Assembly (NCBI RefSeq): GCF_011074885.1
Contig: NC_054689.1
Span: forward strand, 1,426,001 to 1,490,000
DNA from: Brettanomyces bruxellensis
Taxonomy: Eukaryota; Ascomycota; Pichiomycetes; Pichiales; Pichiaceae
Direction: 5' to 3'
Length of the DNA stretch: 64,000 nucleotides
The notes under the pieces were generated by a model that was not told the DNA's origin, made no database searches, and saw nothing but the letters and a program-made list of their open reading frames with translations. Positions 10,372-20,803 of the stretch are shown one piece after another. How positions within the stretch are numbered: the first letter of the stretch is position 1; every line of letters begins with the position of its first letter. A program made the position numbers and the translations under genes.

Positions 10372-10687
10372 TCCATTCCAGATACAGGATATCTTTTATC
10401 AAAGCACCCGATTTTTTTTGATTAGAACTAGAATTTCGTTATGGATGGATGAATCTCAAGTTGATTTAGGTGAATCCAGTAAAAATATGTAACTTGGATT
10501 TTGCAAAATCACTTTTTGCTCAATTTCTTTTTCAATTCCTGCGTTAATATTTTTTTTTTTTAAATCCATCAAGTAGATGTATTCCAACTGGCGGAAACTT
10601 TATCCCGCTTACATTTGTGTCTGTTATATATATATATATATATATACGTACACTCATTAGACATTTCGAAGCGGACATTTGAACAAG
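10372..10687. other. Divergent intergenic region, 316 bp
   Basis: This is the shared promoter region of ARV1 (minus) and NUP42 (plus). It holds a (TA)11 microsatellite at 10625-10646 and poly-T at about 10549-10561. Nothing else is recognisable. Confidence 0.6.
10625..10646 (+). repeat. (TA)11 microsatellite
   Basis: Eleven TA units about 40 bp upstream of the NUP42 ATG. It may serve as the TATA region, and the repeat number is likely to vary between strains. Confidence 0.9.
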
Positions 10688-11746
10688 ATGTTCGGTCAGC
10701 ATGGTTTTACAAATAGGGGTGCGAACTCCATGCAATCATTCTCGAACAGTCCGTTTTCATCAATTGCAAACTCTTCCACAAATCAATCTTCACCTTTCGG
10801 CACCACGGGAAGTGCGAGCAGCAATTTTGGATCTTTTGGTAATCAGAGCAGTCCGTTTGCAGCAGCAAATTTAAATCAAACAGGAACTGGATTTGGACAA
10901 CATGGATTTGGACAACAAAATGCTACTTCAAATAGATTTGTTCAGGGTGGTCAAACAACGAGTAACGCCTTTAGTTCATTCAAGAGTACGCAGTCATTCC
11001 AGCCTTCATCAACATTTGGATCCAATTCCGTGAATCAGAATTTATTTGCTAACAATAGTACAGCAGGGTTTAAAGGGTTTAACACGGCGACTCAAAACTC
11101 TGTCAGCCCTTTTTCTAATGCAAATACTGGGGGAGGACAACTTGCAACAGCACAAACCACGAACGTTCAGTCAACTTTTGGTTCAAATTCTGCTTTTGGA
11201 AATGCAAATGCAAAACAAACTGTCATAAATTCATCACCCTTTGGGCAAATGGCTGCAAAGGCATCCAATACCCCACTGTTTGGTAGCAATAATAGTAACG
11301 CTAAGAAGCCTAGCATGTCGCCGTTTGGAAGTATGGGCTCAGTGAGCAAGCCACAATTTGGGACCAATACTACACCATCCTCATTTGGTAATAGTACCGC
11401 TACAAATACAGGATCAGGGTTTGGATTTGGCACACAATCAACTAGCAACGAAAGCCCATTTGGTTCACAGAATGGTCCAGGGACAAACACATTTCAAAAT
11501 AATCATACTGGATCTGATGATAATGGCAGACAGCAGGTATCCCCGGGTCAATCAGGAAACGCTGCAAATACAACAATTCAACCCAACAACCTGGGAAATG
11601 GTATGGCAAAATACAAACAAGCTCCGGTAGACGAGAAACCAACTGAAACAAAGGACTTATCCAGTAATATCATTGAATACTTTAAAGCTGACCATTTTGA
11701 TCTTGGAAAAGTTCCTGACATACCGCCACCACTAGAAATGTGTTGA
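10688..11746 (+). CDS. NUP42: FG-repeat nucleoporin NUP42
   Basis: This 352-residue protein is composed almost entirely of Asn/Ser/Gly/Phe with many FG, SPFG and SFG motifs. It is a natively unfolded FG nucleoporin lining the nuclear pore. The conserved C-terminal tail (YFKADHFDLGKVPDIPPP) matches the C-terminal segment of NUP42/RIP1, the cytoplasmic-side nucleoporin that binds Gle1 and helps Dbp5-dependent mRNA export. The ATG at 10688 (MFGQHGF) is taken as the start; the frame stays open upstream only to non-ATG codons. No CCCH zinc finger is visible at the N-terminus, unlike animal NUPL2/hCG1, which agrees with the budding-yeast form. Confidence 0.85.
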   Translation: MFGQHGFTNRGANSMQSFSNSPFSSIANSSTNQSSPFGTTGSASSNFGSFGNQSSPFAAANLNQTGTGFGQHGFGQQNATSNRFVQGGQTTSNAFSSFKSTQSFQPSSTFGSNSVNQNLFANNSTAGFKGFNTATQNSVSPFSNANTGGGQLATAQTTNVQSTFGSNSAFGNANAKQTVINSSPFGQMAAKASNTPLFGSNNSNAKKPSMSPFGSMGSVSKPQFGTNTTPSSFGNSTATNTGSGFGFGTQSTSNESPFGSQNGPGTNTFQNNHTGSDDNGRQQVSPGQSGNAANTTIQPNNLGNGMAKYKQAPVDEKPTETKDLSSNIIEYFKADHFDLGKVPDIPPPLEMC

Positions 11747-11827
11747 CCGACAAAATTACTTACTGTATAATAGAATATAATATATTAACCCTATCGCTAT
11801 ATATTCAGGGGACATTATGCGGCGATG

Positions 11828-13708
11828 CTAATTGTTCGCAGCTATTGTTTCTTTATAACTATCCAAAAGAGTCCGCTTTTTCCTGTTTATAAGAACAAAA
11901 GCCTCCTTGTACTTACCAATGGCTTTTGTTAGTACATCCACCCGTTGAGCTTTTCCATCACATATATCTTTCAACTCAGATTCAAGTTCCTTCCTGAGGA
12001 ACGGTTTTGTTAACGAAATATTGTCAAAGCCCAACTTATTGAATCCTTCAACAAGGCCATAGCCTAACTCAGTCGGTACTATGACTGCATTCTTCCCTCT
12101 ACCTCTTCCGCCCTTTTGTGAAATGACGTAATTCCTGGATTTGATCTTCTCTATGTGATCTGCTATTGTGGCATCCGTTCCAATTCCGTTTGCATCCATT
12201 AATGCAATTAATTCTGTTTCCGTCAGCTTTGGGGGCGGTGCAGTATGCCCAGTTGTCATTGTGGCTTGATATATTTTAACCTTTTCGTTTGGTTCTACCT
12301 CTGGTAACTGGTGACCAGATGACTCCCACTTTGTATAAATGAATACATCCAAAAAGCCTCTTTCCTTAACAACAAGTCCAGACGTACTAAACAATTCACT
12401 TCCCCATTGCGCTCGAATAACTGTTCTAAAACCTTTGGCATCGGGTGAACAACATGCCAAAAAACGACGAACAACATACTCATACACCTTCTTCTGTACT
12501 GCTGTCAAGCTTGCATTTTCCCCCACAAAAATAATTGGATGAATAGGAGGGTGAGCATCATCACTATGCTTGCCACCTCTCGGCTGGCGAAAAGTCCCCG
12601 ATTCTAGCAAGTTCTTGGCATACTCACCCCATTTTGGTGCTTGAATCTGCTTCTTAACCAACTCTTGTAAATTCATAGCTTTCGGGAAAGTATCAGTCTC
12701 CGTTCTCGGATATGAAATAAACCCTTTGGTATATAATGTCTCCGCTGCTGCAAGTGTATCCTTAGCTGTCAGCTTGAAGAATCTTGCACAATCCTTCTGC
12801 ATTTCCACCGTAGTTAATGGCAAAGGTGCCCAGTTGCTTGTTGGCTTTGTGGTAATATCTTTTATTGTGGCAAATTCTGGGTCGGCGTTCAAGCATTTCT
12901 GATAAATGCATGCCGTTACTAATCTATCAAATAGACAGTTCTTTTCCCAATGCATGGGACATCGTCTCTGCTTCTTCTTTAGAATAAGCGAAATAGACCA
13001 AAATGGTTCCTCCTTGAACAGTTTAATTCTTTTATAACGATCGACAACAAAGCCCAATGTCGGAAACTGACACGTACCATAAGAAACCATTGGCGAGTCG
13101 CGTCCTAACACTCTTCTGAATAAAGTGGTAAGAAATCTGGTTAGACAAGCACCTGTTCGCAAATCGACCTCCATACGTGTTTTCACGGCGTCAATTGCTC
13201 TTTTATCTAATTTAATTGGATGTTTTGCGGCGTAAAGAACGTGCGATCGTTCAAGGTGAGAAAATCGTGCTCTGTACGCATTCTCAAGTGTAATTCGATT
13301 GTTTTTTATCTTGGCCTGCTGCACTATCTCCCAACCAATATATTCTCCCTCACGATCGCAATCAGTCCATATCATTAAAGCATCACATCGCTGGGCCTCA
13401 TTAGTAATATTCTGCGCAATTAATGGATTTCCTATTTCGACTATGGTAGGAGCATCAAACAAGCTTACTGGCTCACAATTTCCCCACGAAAAGTCTTTTG
13501 GAAAATCAATATTGCTAACGTGTCCAGCCACTGATGTCATCGTCACATCACAGGAACCTATCCATGGGAAGTTGAATGTGAAATCAAGATTTCTTGCAAA
13601 CTGACCTTTCCTTCCTTTGATTTCTCTACTTCTCACATTTCCACCACTCAAGGTCCGTGCGACGGAATTTGCAATAGACGGCTTTTCAGCAACACAAAGA
13701 ACGTGCAT
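11828..13708 (-). CDS. TOP3: DNA topoisomerase III (type IA)
   Basis: This 626-residue protein is the type IA topoisomerase that, with Sgs1 and Rmi1, decatenates recombination intermediates. The N-terminal TOPRIM domain starts MHVLCVAEKPSIA and contains MTSVAGH and the acidic metal site WTDCDREGEYIGWE (about 115-128). The catalytic motif GFISYPRTETD places the active-site tyrosine at residue 333. Further family blocks are SYGTCQFPTLGFVVDR, HPPIHP and ANGIGTDATIADHI. The length is close to the 656 residues of the S. cerevisiae enzyme, and there are no C-terminal zinc ribbons, as in yeast TOP3. It converges with NUP42, with only 81 bp between the stop codons. Confidence 0.97.
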   Translation of the reverse strand: MHVLCVAEKPSIANSVARTLSGGNVRSREIKGRKGQFARNLDFTFNFPWIGSCDVTMTSVAGHVSNIDFPKDFSWGNCEPVSLFDAPTIVEIGNPLIAQNITNEAQRCDALMIWTDCDREGEYIGWEIVQQAKIKNNRITLENAYRARFSHLERSHVLYAAKHPIKLDKRAIDAVKTRMEVDLRTGACLTRFLTTLFRRVLGRDSPMVSYGTCQFPTLGFVVDRYKRIKLFKEEPFWSISLILKKKQRRCPMHWEKNCLFDRLVTACIYQKCLNADPEFATIKDITTKPTSNWAPLPLTTVEMQKDCARFFKLTAKDTLAAAETLYTKGFISYPRTETDTFPKAMNLQELVKKQIQAPKWGEYAKNLLESGTFRQPRGGKHSDDAHPPIHPIIFVGENASLTAVQKKVYEYVVRRFLACCSPDAKGFRTVIRAQWGSELFSTSGLVVKERGFLDVFIYTKWESSGHQLPEVEPNEKVKIYQATMTTGHTAPPPKLTETELIALMDANGIGTDATIADHIEKIKSRNYVISQKGGRGRGKNAVIVPTELGYGLVEGFNKLGFDNISLTKPFLRKELESELKDICDGKAQRVDVLTKAIGKYKEAFVLINRKKRTLLDSYKETIAANN

Positions 13709-14080
13709 TTATGAAACCTGGGAGAGGAGTTTTTCTCTCGGGGTATGCACTTTTGTTCTCAATAAGTGGCGTATACAATCTGATTTCATATATATACTAC
13801 GCCTTTATCCGAAAGCTGAAAAATGAAAACATCGCGTCGCGAAATGATAAAAACGGAAAAACAAGCCAAACGTGGGTCCCCCGGCTCTCCGGCATCAAGT
13901 GCCCCACATTTTTTTTTTTCCAAGAATCGTTGAACCGTTTGGTAATATTTTCTCCTTAGTGGATTTTTTAATCTTTCTTCATCAACTTGACATATTCCAA
14001 TCCGCATGTTAACCACATTAACGTAGATTTAAAGCCTTTCTTGTCATCATCACAGCAAACGTTTAACTTTGTTACATACT
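13709..14080. other. Divergent intergenic region, 372 bp
   Basis: This is the shared promoter region of TOP3 (minus) and LIP2 (plus). A CGCGAAA element (SCB-like, SBF core) sits near 13836-13843 inside a CG-rich patch, and a poly-T run at 13910-13919. The cell-cycle site assignment is speculative. Confidence 0.5.
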
Positions 14081-14974
14081 ATGAGTAGCAATAGTTGCAC
14101 AAAGATATTTGAACCTCTAAATTTATGTGCAAAAACCTTGAAGCATATACATTTCAAAGGGTTGTCACAGTATGAACAGGCAAATACAATTCAGGAATAC
14201 TTGGTGAAGAAGAATATGGCACATAGAGACTATCACATATTAGAAAAGAATCCAAGGATAGTTCAAAATGGCAGGTTGCCAAAAGTTGAGCCACCTGCGA
14301 TCTACCCCACAGTGTTGAGTTTCGAATTTAAACCTGTCTATACAGGTGGTAAAAGAGAGAAAAAGCATACAGGTTTGAGAGACATTGAAAAAATGGAAGA
14401 TATAAAACATGTTGAATTTGTACAGACAAACAGGGGTGGTCAAGTCACTTTTCATGGGCCTGGGCAGATAGTGATATATCCAATATTAACGTTATCCAAT
14501 TTTCATGGACTTACTTCAAGATGCTATATCTCTACGCTAGAAAAGTGTATAATTGGGGTTTTGAGTGGCGATCCTTTCCATTTAACAGCAAAAACAACCG
14601 AAAATACAGGTGTGTGGGTGAATTCACGTGAGATATACAATAATGGTACCTCCATCAAAAAGATCTCATCGATAGGTGTGAATGTTAGAAGGTCCGTTAC
14701 CTGTCATGGCTGTTCCATTAATTGCAGTACCGATCTCTCTTATTTAAATGACCCAAGATTTGTAATGTGCGGACTACCTCAATTTAAGCAAACCTCCATC
14801 CTTAATGAACTTGGAACCTTACCCATTGGATTAGACAAGGTTGCAGACTTATTCGTCAAACAGATTGCAAAAAGATTAGGTGTGAGTTCAATTGAGACTT
14901 TTAGTCTTTCGGGAGAAGGTCCGATTGAATCACAATTTCCAGCGCTTGATGGTATATGCGAGATGAAAAAATAA
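14081..14974 (+). CDS. LIP2: Lipoyl(octanoyl) transferase, mitochondrial
   Basis: This 297-residue LipB-family enzyme transfers octanoate from acyl carrier protein to lipoate-dependent proteins such as the glycine cleavage H protein and the E2 subunits. The signature RGGQVTFHGPGQIVIYPIL is at about 120-138. The catalytic lysine lies in KISSIGV (Lys194) and the catalytic cysteine is Cys230, in the CGLP motif. The block SVTCHGCSINCSTDLSYL is the family substrate pocket region. The N-terminus is short, with few acidic residues in its first 20 positions, and could act as a weak mitochondrial presequence. The start is the ATG at 14081; the frame upstream has no ATG. Confidence 0.92.
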   Translation: MSSNSCTKIFEPLNLCAKTLKHIHFKGLSQYEQANTIQEYLVKKNMAHRDYHILEKNPRIVQNGRLPKVEPPAIYPTVLSFEFKPVYTGGKREKKHTGLRDIEKMEDIKHVEFVQTNRGGQVTFHGPGQIVIYPILTLSNFHGLTSRCYISTLEKCIIGVLSGDPFHLTAKTTENTGVWVNSREIYNNGTSIKKISSIGVNVRRSVTCHGCSINCSTDLSYLNDPRFVMCGLPQFKQTSILNELGTLPIGLDKVADLFVKQIAKRLGVSSIETFSLSGEGPIESQFPALDGICEMKK

Positions 14975-15151
14975 GCATGATTCGATACTACAATTCATGG
15001 AGAATAGAATATGAACTACAATTTAGGAGAACATTATACATAGTCATGACTGAATTATAAATGAATAGAGAAAAAAATAATGCGGGAAAAATACATATTT
15101 ATATTAAATGCCTACTCTTAGTTAAATAGAATATGCTGTATCGTGCTGTAT

Positions 15152-17011
15152 TTAAACATCAGCTCTTTTCATATGGATTAGGTCAAATCCTGGCTTGTAA
15201 TATGCCCAGACAATACCAACAATAAGAGCCAATAAAGATAAAACAAATATTATTCTTCCAACGGATGATTGCGCTTTAGGAGTTATCTTATCGACAACTT
15301 TATTGGCATCTTTTTTAGCAAGCAATTTTGTCTTTTCTTCTTGATCATTCAGCTTCTTATGTAGGGTCTCAAGTTCAGCCTGAAGATTAACTATTTGGGT
15401 CAAGTGGTGCTGATTCTCTTCTTTCAAAGTGCTTTCTTCTTGTTTCAACAATATCGTATGTTCCTTCTGTGTCTCTAAGCTTTTCTCAAGATCAGATATA
15501 TCATTTCTGTATTTCCTTTCAGCCTCCCTGTACTCCTCCATCATTCCTTCATTTTCTCTCTTCTCCTTCAACTGCTGTCGTAATTTCTCCTCGATCCTTT
15601 GGTAATGCCGAATAATGTTGTCTTTCCATGAGGAATCTTCTTCCAAATATTTGAATTGTCTTCTCAATTTTCCAAGTTCGGACATATCAGTATCACCAAA
15701 ATTACGTTCCTTCAATGTATTACATTTCTTGTCCGGGAGCGGGTTCAAATTTTGGGAACACAAAAAACTGTAATTTTCCATAAATGAATTCATCTGCTTT
15801 AACCTTTGCTGTTGAATATATTCGTTATTAACTGCTATGGCCAGTTTTCTAATAATATCCTGCATACTGCTAGATGGCTTAATATTCAAATCCGATACAA
15901 AGGTTGGATTGTTCTCTTTAACATTCGTACCAATTGGGACTTGTTTCTTATTAACTGAATCGCGTTTCATAATGCCACTTGTTGAACTCTCAGGATCATT
16001 TTCATCATCTTTGGAAGAATTCCCAAGCAACGCCAGCAACGAGTCGTTTTCTTGCCTTTCATCCACTAGCTCTCCGAATATAAGTGCATCGACAGTGCTG
16101 TTAAATAACTGCAACCTCTTTGATGCCAGATCATCTTTCTCTAAAACTCTCTTCACAAAATCTCTGTAATCAAGTAAAGTAACATAATTGAACTCAGAAA
16201 TGACACATGTAATCTTTTTATGAGCCACCTGACTTTCCAAAGTAGTACCCAAGTCCAGCTTGTCACCAACTTTCAGCTCATAATCCTTATGAGGATCTAA
16301 CTTCTTGTTATTTATAAAGGTTCCATTTGATGACTTCAAATCTCTAATGTATAGCTTATTATCCCTGACGAAAAGTTCTGCGTGGCTACGCGATAAGACT
16401 CGTGAATCAAAGAAGCCATCAGTAATTTTATTAGTTGCCTTTGGCATATTCTGACGGCCAATTTTCAATGAATCAGGAGACTCTGGGACGGCGAGAATTT
16501 TTAAATATTCCTCCGGTTTCTCGTAGGAGGCCAATTTCACCACATGCACAAACGTTTTTAAATTTGCGACCTGCTTACATTGTTTATCTTTTGAAATTGA
16601 TGAGGACAAGGGTTCTGAATGTGAAGATGATTCCGAAACCATCGAGGAAAGCATCTCCTTGTCACCTCCAGTGTCACTATCTTTAGCTGATGCTTTATTC
16701 AACTCAAAATTAGTTCCATCTTGTGGGAATCTTTTGATGCTACCTGTCGTATTTTGATTTGTTACATGTGGTGGAGGTGGGGAGTTTAACAGCTCAATTG
16801 ACGTGCTGTTTATCGGGTTATAGTTAAGTTGAGTCTTTGAAAGTGATCGCTGTCTCCTTGGTTGCATCTCTAATTTATGATTGAGGGATTTTGTGGACAA
16901 TTCTTGCGAATGATTCGTGGAGAGTATCGAATCGGAAGGAGATTGGGTAGGAAATTGAACAGCAGTGCCCTGCATTGATGTTTGCTGAGTGCTGTTAACT
17001 GACATCAGCAT
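15152..17011 (-). CDS. VPS64: FHA-domain tail-anchored protein of the FAR/STRIPAK complex
   Basis: This 619-residue protein has three parts: a Ser/Thr/Asn-rich N-terminus (about 1-165); an FHA phosphopeptide-binding domain (about 170-275) with the diagnostic motifs KIGRQN, SRSHAEL and SSNGTFINN; and, after a linker, a long coiled coil (about 430-570) ending in a single C-terminal membrane anchor (IIFVLSLLALIVGIVWAYY). This arrangement is that of S. cerevisiae VPS64/FAR9 and FAR10 and animal SLMAP: a tail-anchored ER/nuclear-envelope subunit of the Far3-Far11 complex that recruits PP2A, acting in pheromone arrest and TORC2 antagonism. S. cerevisiae has two copies and one is expected here. ATGs at 17011 and 17005 are both possible starts; the first is used. 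Confidence 0.85.
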   Translation of the reverse strand: MLMSVNSTQQTSMQGTAVQFPTQSPSDSILSTNHSQELSTKSLNHKLEMQPRRQRSLSKTQLNYNPINSTSIELLNSPPPPHVTNQNTTGSIKRFPQDGTNFELNKASAKDSDTGGDKEMLSSMVSESSSHSEPLSSSISKDKQCKQVANLKTFVHVVKLASYEKPEEYLKILAVPESPDSLKIGRQNMPKATNKITDGFFDSRVLSRSHAELFVRDNKLYIRDLKSSNGTFINNKKLDPHKDYELKVGDKLDLGTTLESQVAHKKITCVISEFNYVTLLDYRDFVKRVLEKDDLASKRLQLFNSTVDALIFGELVDERQENDSLLALLGNSSKDDENDPESSTSGIMKRDSVNKKQVPIGTNVKENNPTFVSDLNIKPSSSMQDIIRKLAIAVNNEYIQQQRLKQMNSFMENYSFLCSQNLNPLPDKKCNTLKERNFGDTDMSELGKLRRQFKYLEEDSSWKDNIIRHYQRIEEKLRQQLKEKRENEGMMEEYREAERKYRNDISDLEKSLETQKEHTILLKQEESTLKEENQHHLTQIVNLQAELETLHKKLNDQEEKTKLLAKKDANKVVDKITPKAQSSVGRIIFVLSLLALIVGIVWAYYKPGFDLIHMKRADV

Positions 17012-17879
17012 TAAGCTGTCAAATAATGGAATGTCAACTTGATCTAACAATTATGATTGACAGGTCTAATATGAAGATGTATCCAAATATATTATTTATT
17101 TCCTCTCGATTTGTCAGATCAACAAGAATTCGACGAGAGAAAAAAATTAGACCCTCAGGAAGTGTATTAGCACTTACTACTACTTTGAAAAAAAAAATAA
17201 AAGGAACACGAAATCGCCTTGTTTGGTGTAAAGATTCATAAACTAATGATTGCCTATAAAAAAATCACAAGTTTTGGGATGTTGTAGGAAGCAATCAACG
17301 ATTTATTGAGATTATTTTGTTTGGCTTTCCTTTAAGATTTTATAGAGTACTTTCCAACAAATATAATTTCCTTTTGTTATTTATTCATGTCCAATTGCCG
17401 GTATTTCGCACCTTATTTTTTTTATCGTATAAACTAAAAATAATTCAGGAACAAACAAAAAAAATAGATGAGCAGTAAATAATGCAGGATTTTAATGTAT
17501 CTTTCCCAGTGTGATAGTTTGACGTCATAAATATTCAGGAAATATGAATTCTGAATAAATTTCGATTGTAAGCAAAAAACTGTAATATATGCAGTCATGT
17601 TTAGCCGATTTAATGATCAATTATCCCTGCTTAAGCTTTATTTTCATTTTTTTGCTCCTGTTCATTTTCTTCGTTTTTTTCTCTGCATCTCTCTTTTTTC
17701 CCCGTTCAGCTTTTATTTCAACAACCTCTTTCGTCAGGTACACTGCCCTGCCCAGCTAGACAAAGATTAGTAATTTTGAATTTGCCGGTGTATTATCCTA
17801 TTAGCAAATCATCAGCATATATATTAGCATTTTCGACGAAACAAATCTCCTTAGGTAGCTGCTAAAGAAATTACAATAG
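17012..17879. other. Divergent intergenic region, 868 bp, HOG1 promoter
   Basis: This lies between VPS64 (minus) and HOG1 (plus). It contains a perfect CRE octamer TGACGTCA at 17520-17527, annotated separately, and T-rich pyrimidine tracts at about 17640-17735 near the likely HOG1 transcription start. No additional gene is visible. Confidence 0.6.
17520..17527 (+). promoter_or_regulatory. CRE-like octamer upstream of HOG1
   Basis: The sequence is the palindrome TGACGTCA, 353 bp upstream of the HOG1 ATG. In yeasts this is the binding site of ATF/CREB bZIP factors such as Sko1, itself a Hog1 substrate. Occupancy is not shown by sequence. Confidence 0.4.
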
Positions 17880-19076
17880 ATGGCATCTCAAGACTTTGTG
17901 CGGACCGAGATTTTCGGTACGGTCTTCGAGACTACACCAAGGTATACAGATTTGACACCTATAGGAATGGGTGCTTTTGGCCTTGTTTGTTCAGCCAAGG
18001 ACAACCTTACAGGACAAAATGTTGCAATCAAAAAAGTTATGAAACCATTCTCGACTGCTGTGCTAGCCAAGAGAACATACAGAGAGCTCAAACTATTAAA
18101 TCACCTCAGGCATGAAAATTTGATTTCTTTAGAGGACATCTTTCTAAGTCCATTGGAAGACATATATTTTGTTACAGATTTACAAGGTACCGACTTGCAT
18201 AGATTGTTGGCATCTCGTCCTTTGGAAAAACAGTTCATTCAATACTTCTTGTACCAAATTCTTAGGGGTCTCAAGTATGTTCATTCTGCGGGTGTCATTC
18301 ATAGAGATTTAAAGCCAAGCAATATCTTGATCAATGAAAACTGTGATTTGAAGATTTGTGATTTTGGTCTTGCAAGAATCCAGGACCCGCAAATGACTGG
18401 ATACGTCTCTACAAGATACTACAGGGCACCAGAAATCATGCTTACATGGCAAAAATACGACACCGAGGTGGATATATGGTCTGCTGGGTGTATCTTTGCC
18501 GAGATGATCGAAGGCAAACCTTTGTTTCCTGGTAAAGATCACGTGGACCAGTTTAGTATAATTACAAAACTTCTTGGTTCTCCGCCACCTGATGTTATCG
18601 ATACAATATGTTCTGAGAACACGTTACGTTTTGTTAAATCCCTTCCTCATAGAGATCCAGTCCCATTTAGTGAGAGATTTAAGGGCGTCGATCCCGATGC
18701 AATTGATCTCTTATCGAAAATGTTGGTTTTTGACCCTAAAAAAAGAATAACTGCCGCAGAAGCCTTGGAACATAAATACTTGACTCCATATCACGATCCA
18801 ACAGATGAACCAATAGCCGAGGAAAGATTTGATTGGTCTTTTAACGATGCAGACCTTCCGGTGGAGACCTGGAAAATCATGATGTACAGTGAAATTTTAG
18901 ATTTTCATGAAATTGAAGGTGCCGAGGCCATGCATAACGATAATCTGGTACAAGGACAATACGAATCGGATATCATACAACAGCAGCATTTACAACAGAG
19001 ACTTGAGCAACAGCAGCAACAGCAGCAACAACAACAACAACAAGGGCAAGAAAGAGTTGGCGAAAAATCGTCTTAG
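17880..19076 (+). CDS. HOG1: HOG1 stress-activated MAP kinase
   Basis: This 398-residue p38-type MAP kinase is the terminal kinase of the high-osmolarity glycerol pathway. All kinase elements are present: the glycine loop IGMGAFGLV, the VAIKK lysine, catalytic loop [11 protein letters not shown] followed by the activation lip [14 protein letters not shown], where Thr173-Gly-Tyr175 is the dual phosphorylation site diagnostic of p38/HOG kinases. The common docking/PBS2-binding C-terminal region follows ([22 protein letters not shown]). The tail ends in a polyglutamine run interrupted by Leu, Arg and Glu. No intron. The first ATG gives the canonical [17 protein letters not shown] start. Confidence 0.98.
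   Translation: MASQDFVRTEIFGTVFETTPRYTDLTPIGMGAFGLVCSAKDNLTGQNVAIKKVMKPFSTAVLAKRTYRELKLLNHLRHENLISLEDIFLSPLEDIYFVTDLQGTDLHRLLASRPLEKQFIQYFLYQILRGLKYVHSAGVIHRDLKPSNILINENCDLKICDFGLARIQDPQMTGYVSTRYYRAPEIMLTWQKYDTEVDIWSAGCIFAEMIEGKPLFPGKDHVDQFSIITKLLGSPPPDVIDTICSENTLRFVKSLPHRDPVPFSERFKGVDPDAIDLLSKMLVFDPKKRITAAEALEHKYLTPYHDPTDEPIAEERFDWSFNDADLPVETWKIMMYSEILDFHEIEGAEAMHNDNLVQGQYESDIIQQQHLQQRLEQQQQQQQQQQQQGQERVGEKSS
18979..19045 (+). repeat. CAG/CAA polyglutamine repeat in HOG1 tail
   Basis: A run of mixed CAG and CAA codons encodes glutamine-rich sequence, with an uninterrupted block of 12 Gln, in the C-terminal tail outside the kinase fold. Such repeats commonly vary in length between strains. 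Confidence 0.9.
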
Positions 19077-19630
19077 GACTTTGAATGATATATAATTTAT
19101 TATCCTTACTCCGCAAATTGTTTATTATAATATGCCGTCCCTGCTTGTTATGTTTATGCTTTTACTTTTTTTTGTGAGCTGTACACTCTACTGTCCGTTT
19201 GTTCTATTTTCATCATTGCCACACGTTCTGGTATTGGCAAAGTCTGTCACGTCATCATTTCATCATGTTCACTCGAAATAAGAATTCTTTCCTTTATCCC
19301 ACTTTATAGTCCTTCCTTTTACAGTAAAAAGCTTTCATGATATTTTGGCCCTTTGATTAAGCGCAGACATATCTGTATTTAATAATATTGAGGTGGTACT
19401 AAATACAGTCAGTAAGAACTTCGATGTTGCCAGAATTTATCACCGAGTTTCTCTGCCTCGCTTCCATTTCCTACTTTTTCTATTATCGCACGGGTAAAAA
19501 AAAATTGTAAAATAAGTAGTATAAATAGGATCGGCCCTTTTCATGCATGCATTTTTTTCCTTTCTGATGACAGGTTAGTTACGTTCTCTTTTTATAGCAA
19601 CTATAAGTATAGCGATCGTGTTCAAGCAAT
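19077..19630. other. Intergenic region, 554 bp
   Basis: This holds the HOG1 3' region and the MVD1 promoter. T-rich and pyrimidine-rich stretches are visible; no sterol regulatory motif that I can recognise with confidence, and no RNA gene. Confidence 0.6.
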
Positions 19631-20803
19631 ATGGCCAACAAACATGTTACTGTGACAGCTCCTGTCAATATTGCCACCCTCAAATACTGGGGCAAAAGGG
19701 ACCGTTTCCTCAACCTCCCTACTAATTCTTCGATTAGTGTGACCCTTTCCCAAGATGACCTTAAAACAACAACTTCTGTCTGCTACTCCAAAAACTTTGA
19801 ATCCGATGCACTATATTTAAATGGAAATGAGGAGTCACTTTCCTCGCCAAGGCAGCAGAGTTGCCTCAAGCTGTTGCGTAAGTGCAGAATTGAAAAAGAA
19901 GAGCAAGATCCTTCTCTCGACAAAATAGCGTCTCTACCTTTGCACATTGTTAGTGTTAACAATTTCCCAACAGCAGCTGGTTTGGCATCCTCTGCTGCAG
20001 GTTATGCAGCTATGGTGTACTCCATTGCCAAGCTTTACCAGTTGGACTTGGACCGGTCAGAGTTAAGCAAAATTGCACGTCAAGGATCAGGTTCAGCTTG
20101 TAGATCTCTATATGGTGGTTTTGTCGCTTGGGAAATGGGATCCCTTAATAACGGATCGGACTCCAAGGCCGTGCAAATTGCACCTAGAGCACATTGGCCA
20201 GGAATTAGAGCAGCTATTTTGGTTGTTTCTGCTGCAAAGAAGGAAGTTCCATCAACTGGAGGAATGCAGCTGACCGTCAAGACATCAGATTTGTTTGACT
20301 ATCGTGTGAAACAGGTTGTTCCAGCTAGATACGAAGAGATGAAAAAGGCCATTCTTGCAAGGGACTTTGGTGTCTTTGCTGAGTTGACCATGAAGGACTC
20401 AAATTCGTTCCATGCTGTTTGTTTGGATTCGTATCCACCTATCTTCTACATGAACGATACCTCTAAAAGAATTGTTAAAGTTATTACTACCATCAACGAG
20501 GCATATGGTCGTAATGTCGCCGCGTACACTTTTGATGCCGGTCCAAATGCTGTTATTTATTACGAGGAGAAAGATGAAGATATCGTTTTAGGAACGTTGC
20601 ACGAGTTCTTTGGATCTGTTCCTGGTTGGGCTAAGAAATCTGGTATGAGCTTCAGCGTTCCCCAGAAGTTTCCAATTGAAAAGTTTGACCATGATGTTTT
20701 CTCCAAAGGAGTTTCTAGAGTAATTCTAACATCAGTTGGTGAGGGTCCAACTCTGGTGTCTGAGTCGATTCTCAACCCTGACACAGGTCTTCCTAAGCTT
20801 TGA
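19631..20803 (+). CDS. MVD1: Diphosphomevalonate decarboxylase
   Basis: This 390-residue GHMP-family enzyme (ERG19) converts mevalonate 5-diphosphate to isopentenyl diphosphate, the last step of the mevalonate pathway to sterols and isoprenoids. The N-terminus APVNIATLKYWGKRD is the family start. The ATP-binding glycine/serine loop is FPTAAGLASSAAGYAA (about 114-129), followed by RQGSGSACRSLYGG and the C-terminal DAGPNA block. S. cerevisiae MVD1 is 396 residues. A CTG codon occupies the invariant Leu of GGMQLTVKTSD, so CTG is read as leucine in this organism. The gene has no intron. Confidence 0.97.
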   Translation: MANKHVTVTAPVNIATLKYWGKRDRFLNLPTNSSISVTLSQDDLKTTTSVCYSKNFESDALYLNGNEESLSSPRQQSCLKLLRKCRIEKEEQDPSLDKIASLPLHIVSVNNFPTAAGLASSAAGYAAMVYSIAKLYQLDLDRSELSKIARQGSGSACRSLYGGFVAWEMGSLNNGSDSKAVQIAPRAHWPGIRAAILVVSAAKKEVPSTGGMQLTVKTSDLFDYRVKQVVPARYEEMKKAILARDFGVFAELTMKDSNSFHAVCLDSYPPIFYMNDTSKRIVKVITTINEAYGRNVAAYTFDAGPNAVIYYEEKDEDIVLGTLHEFFGSVPGWAKKSGMSFSVPQKFPIEKFDHDVFSKGVSRVILTSVGEGPTLVSESILNPDTGLPKL

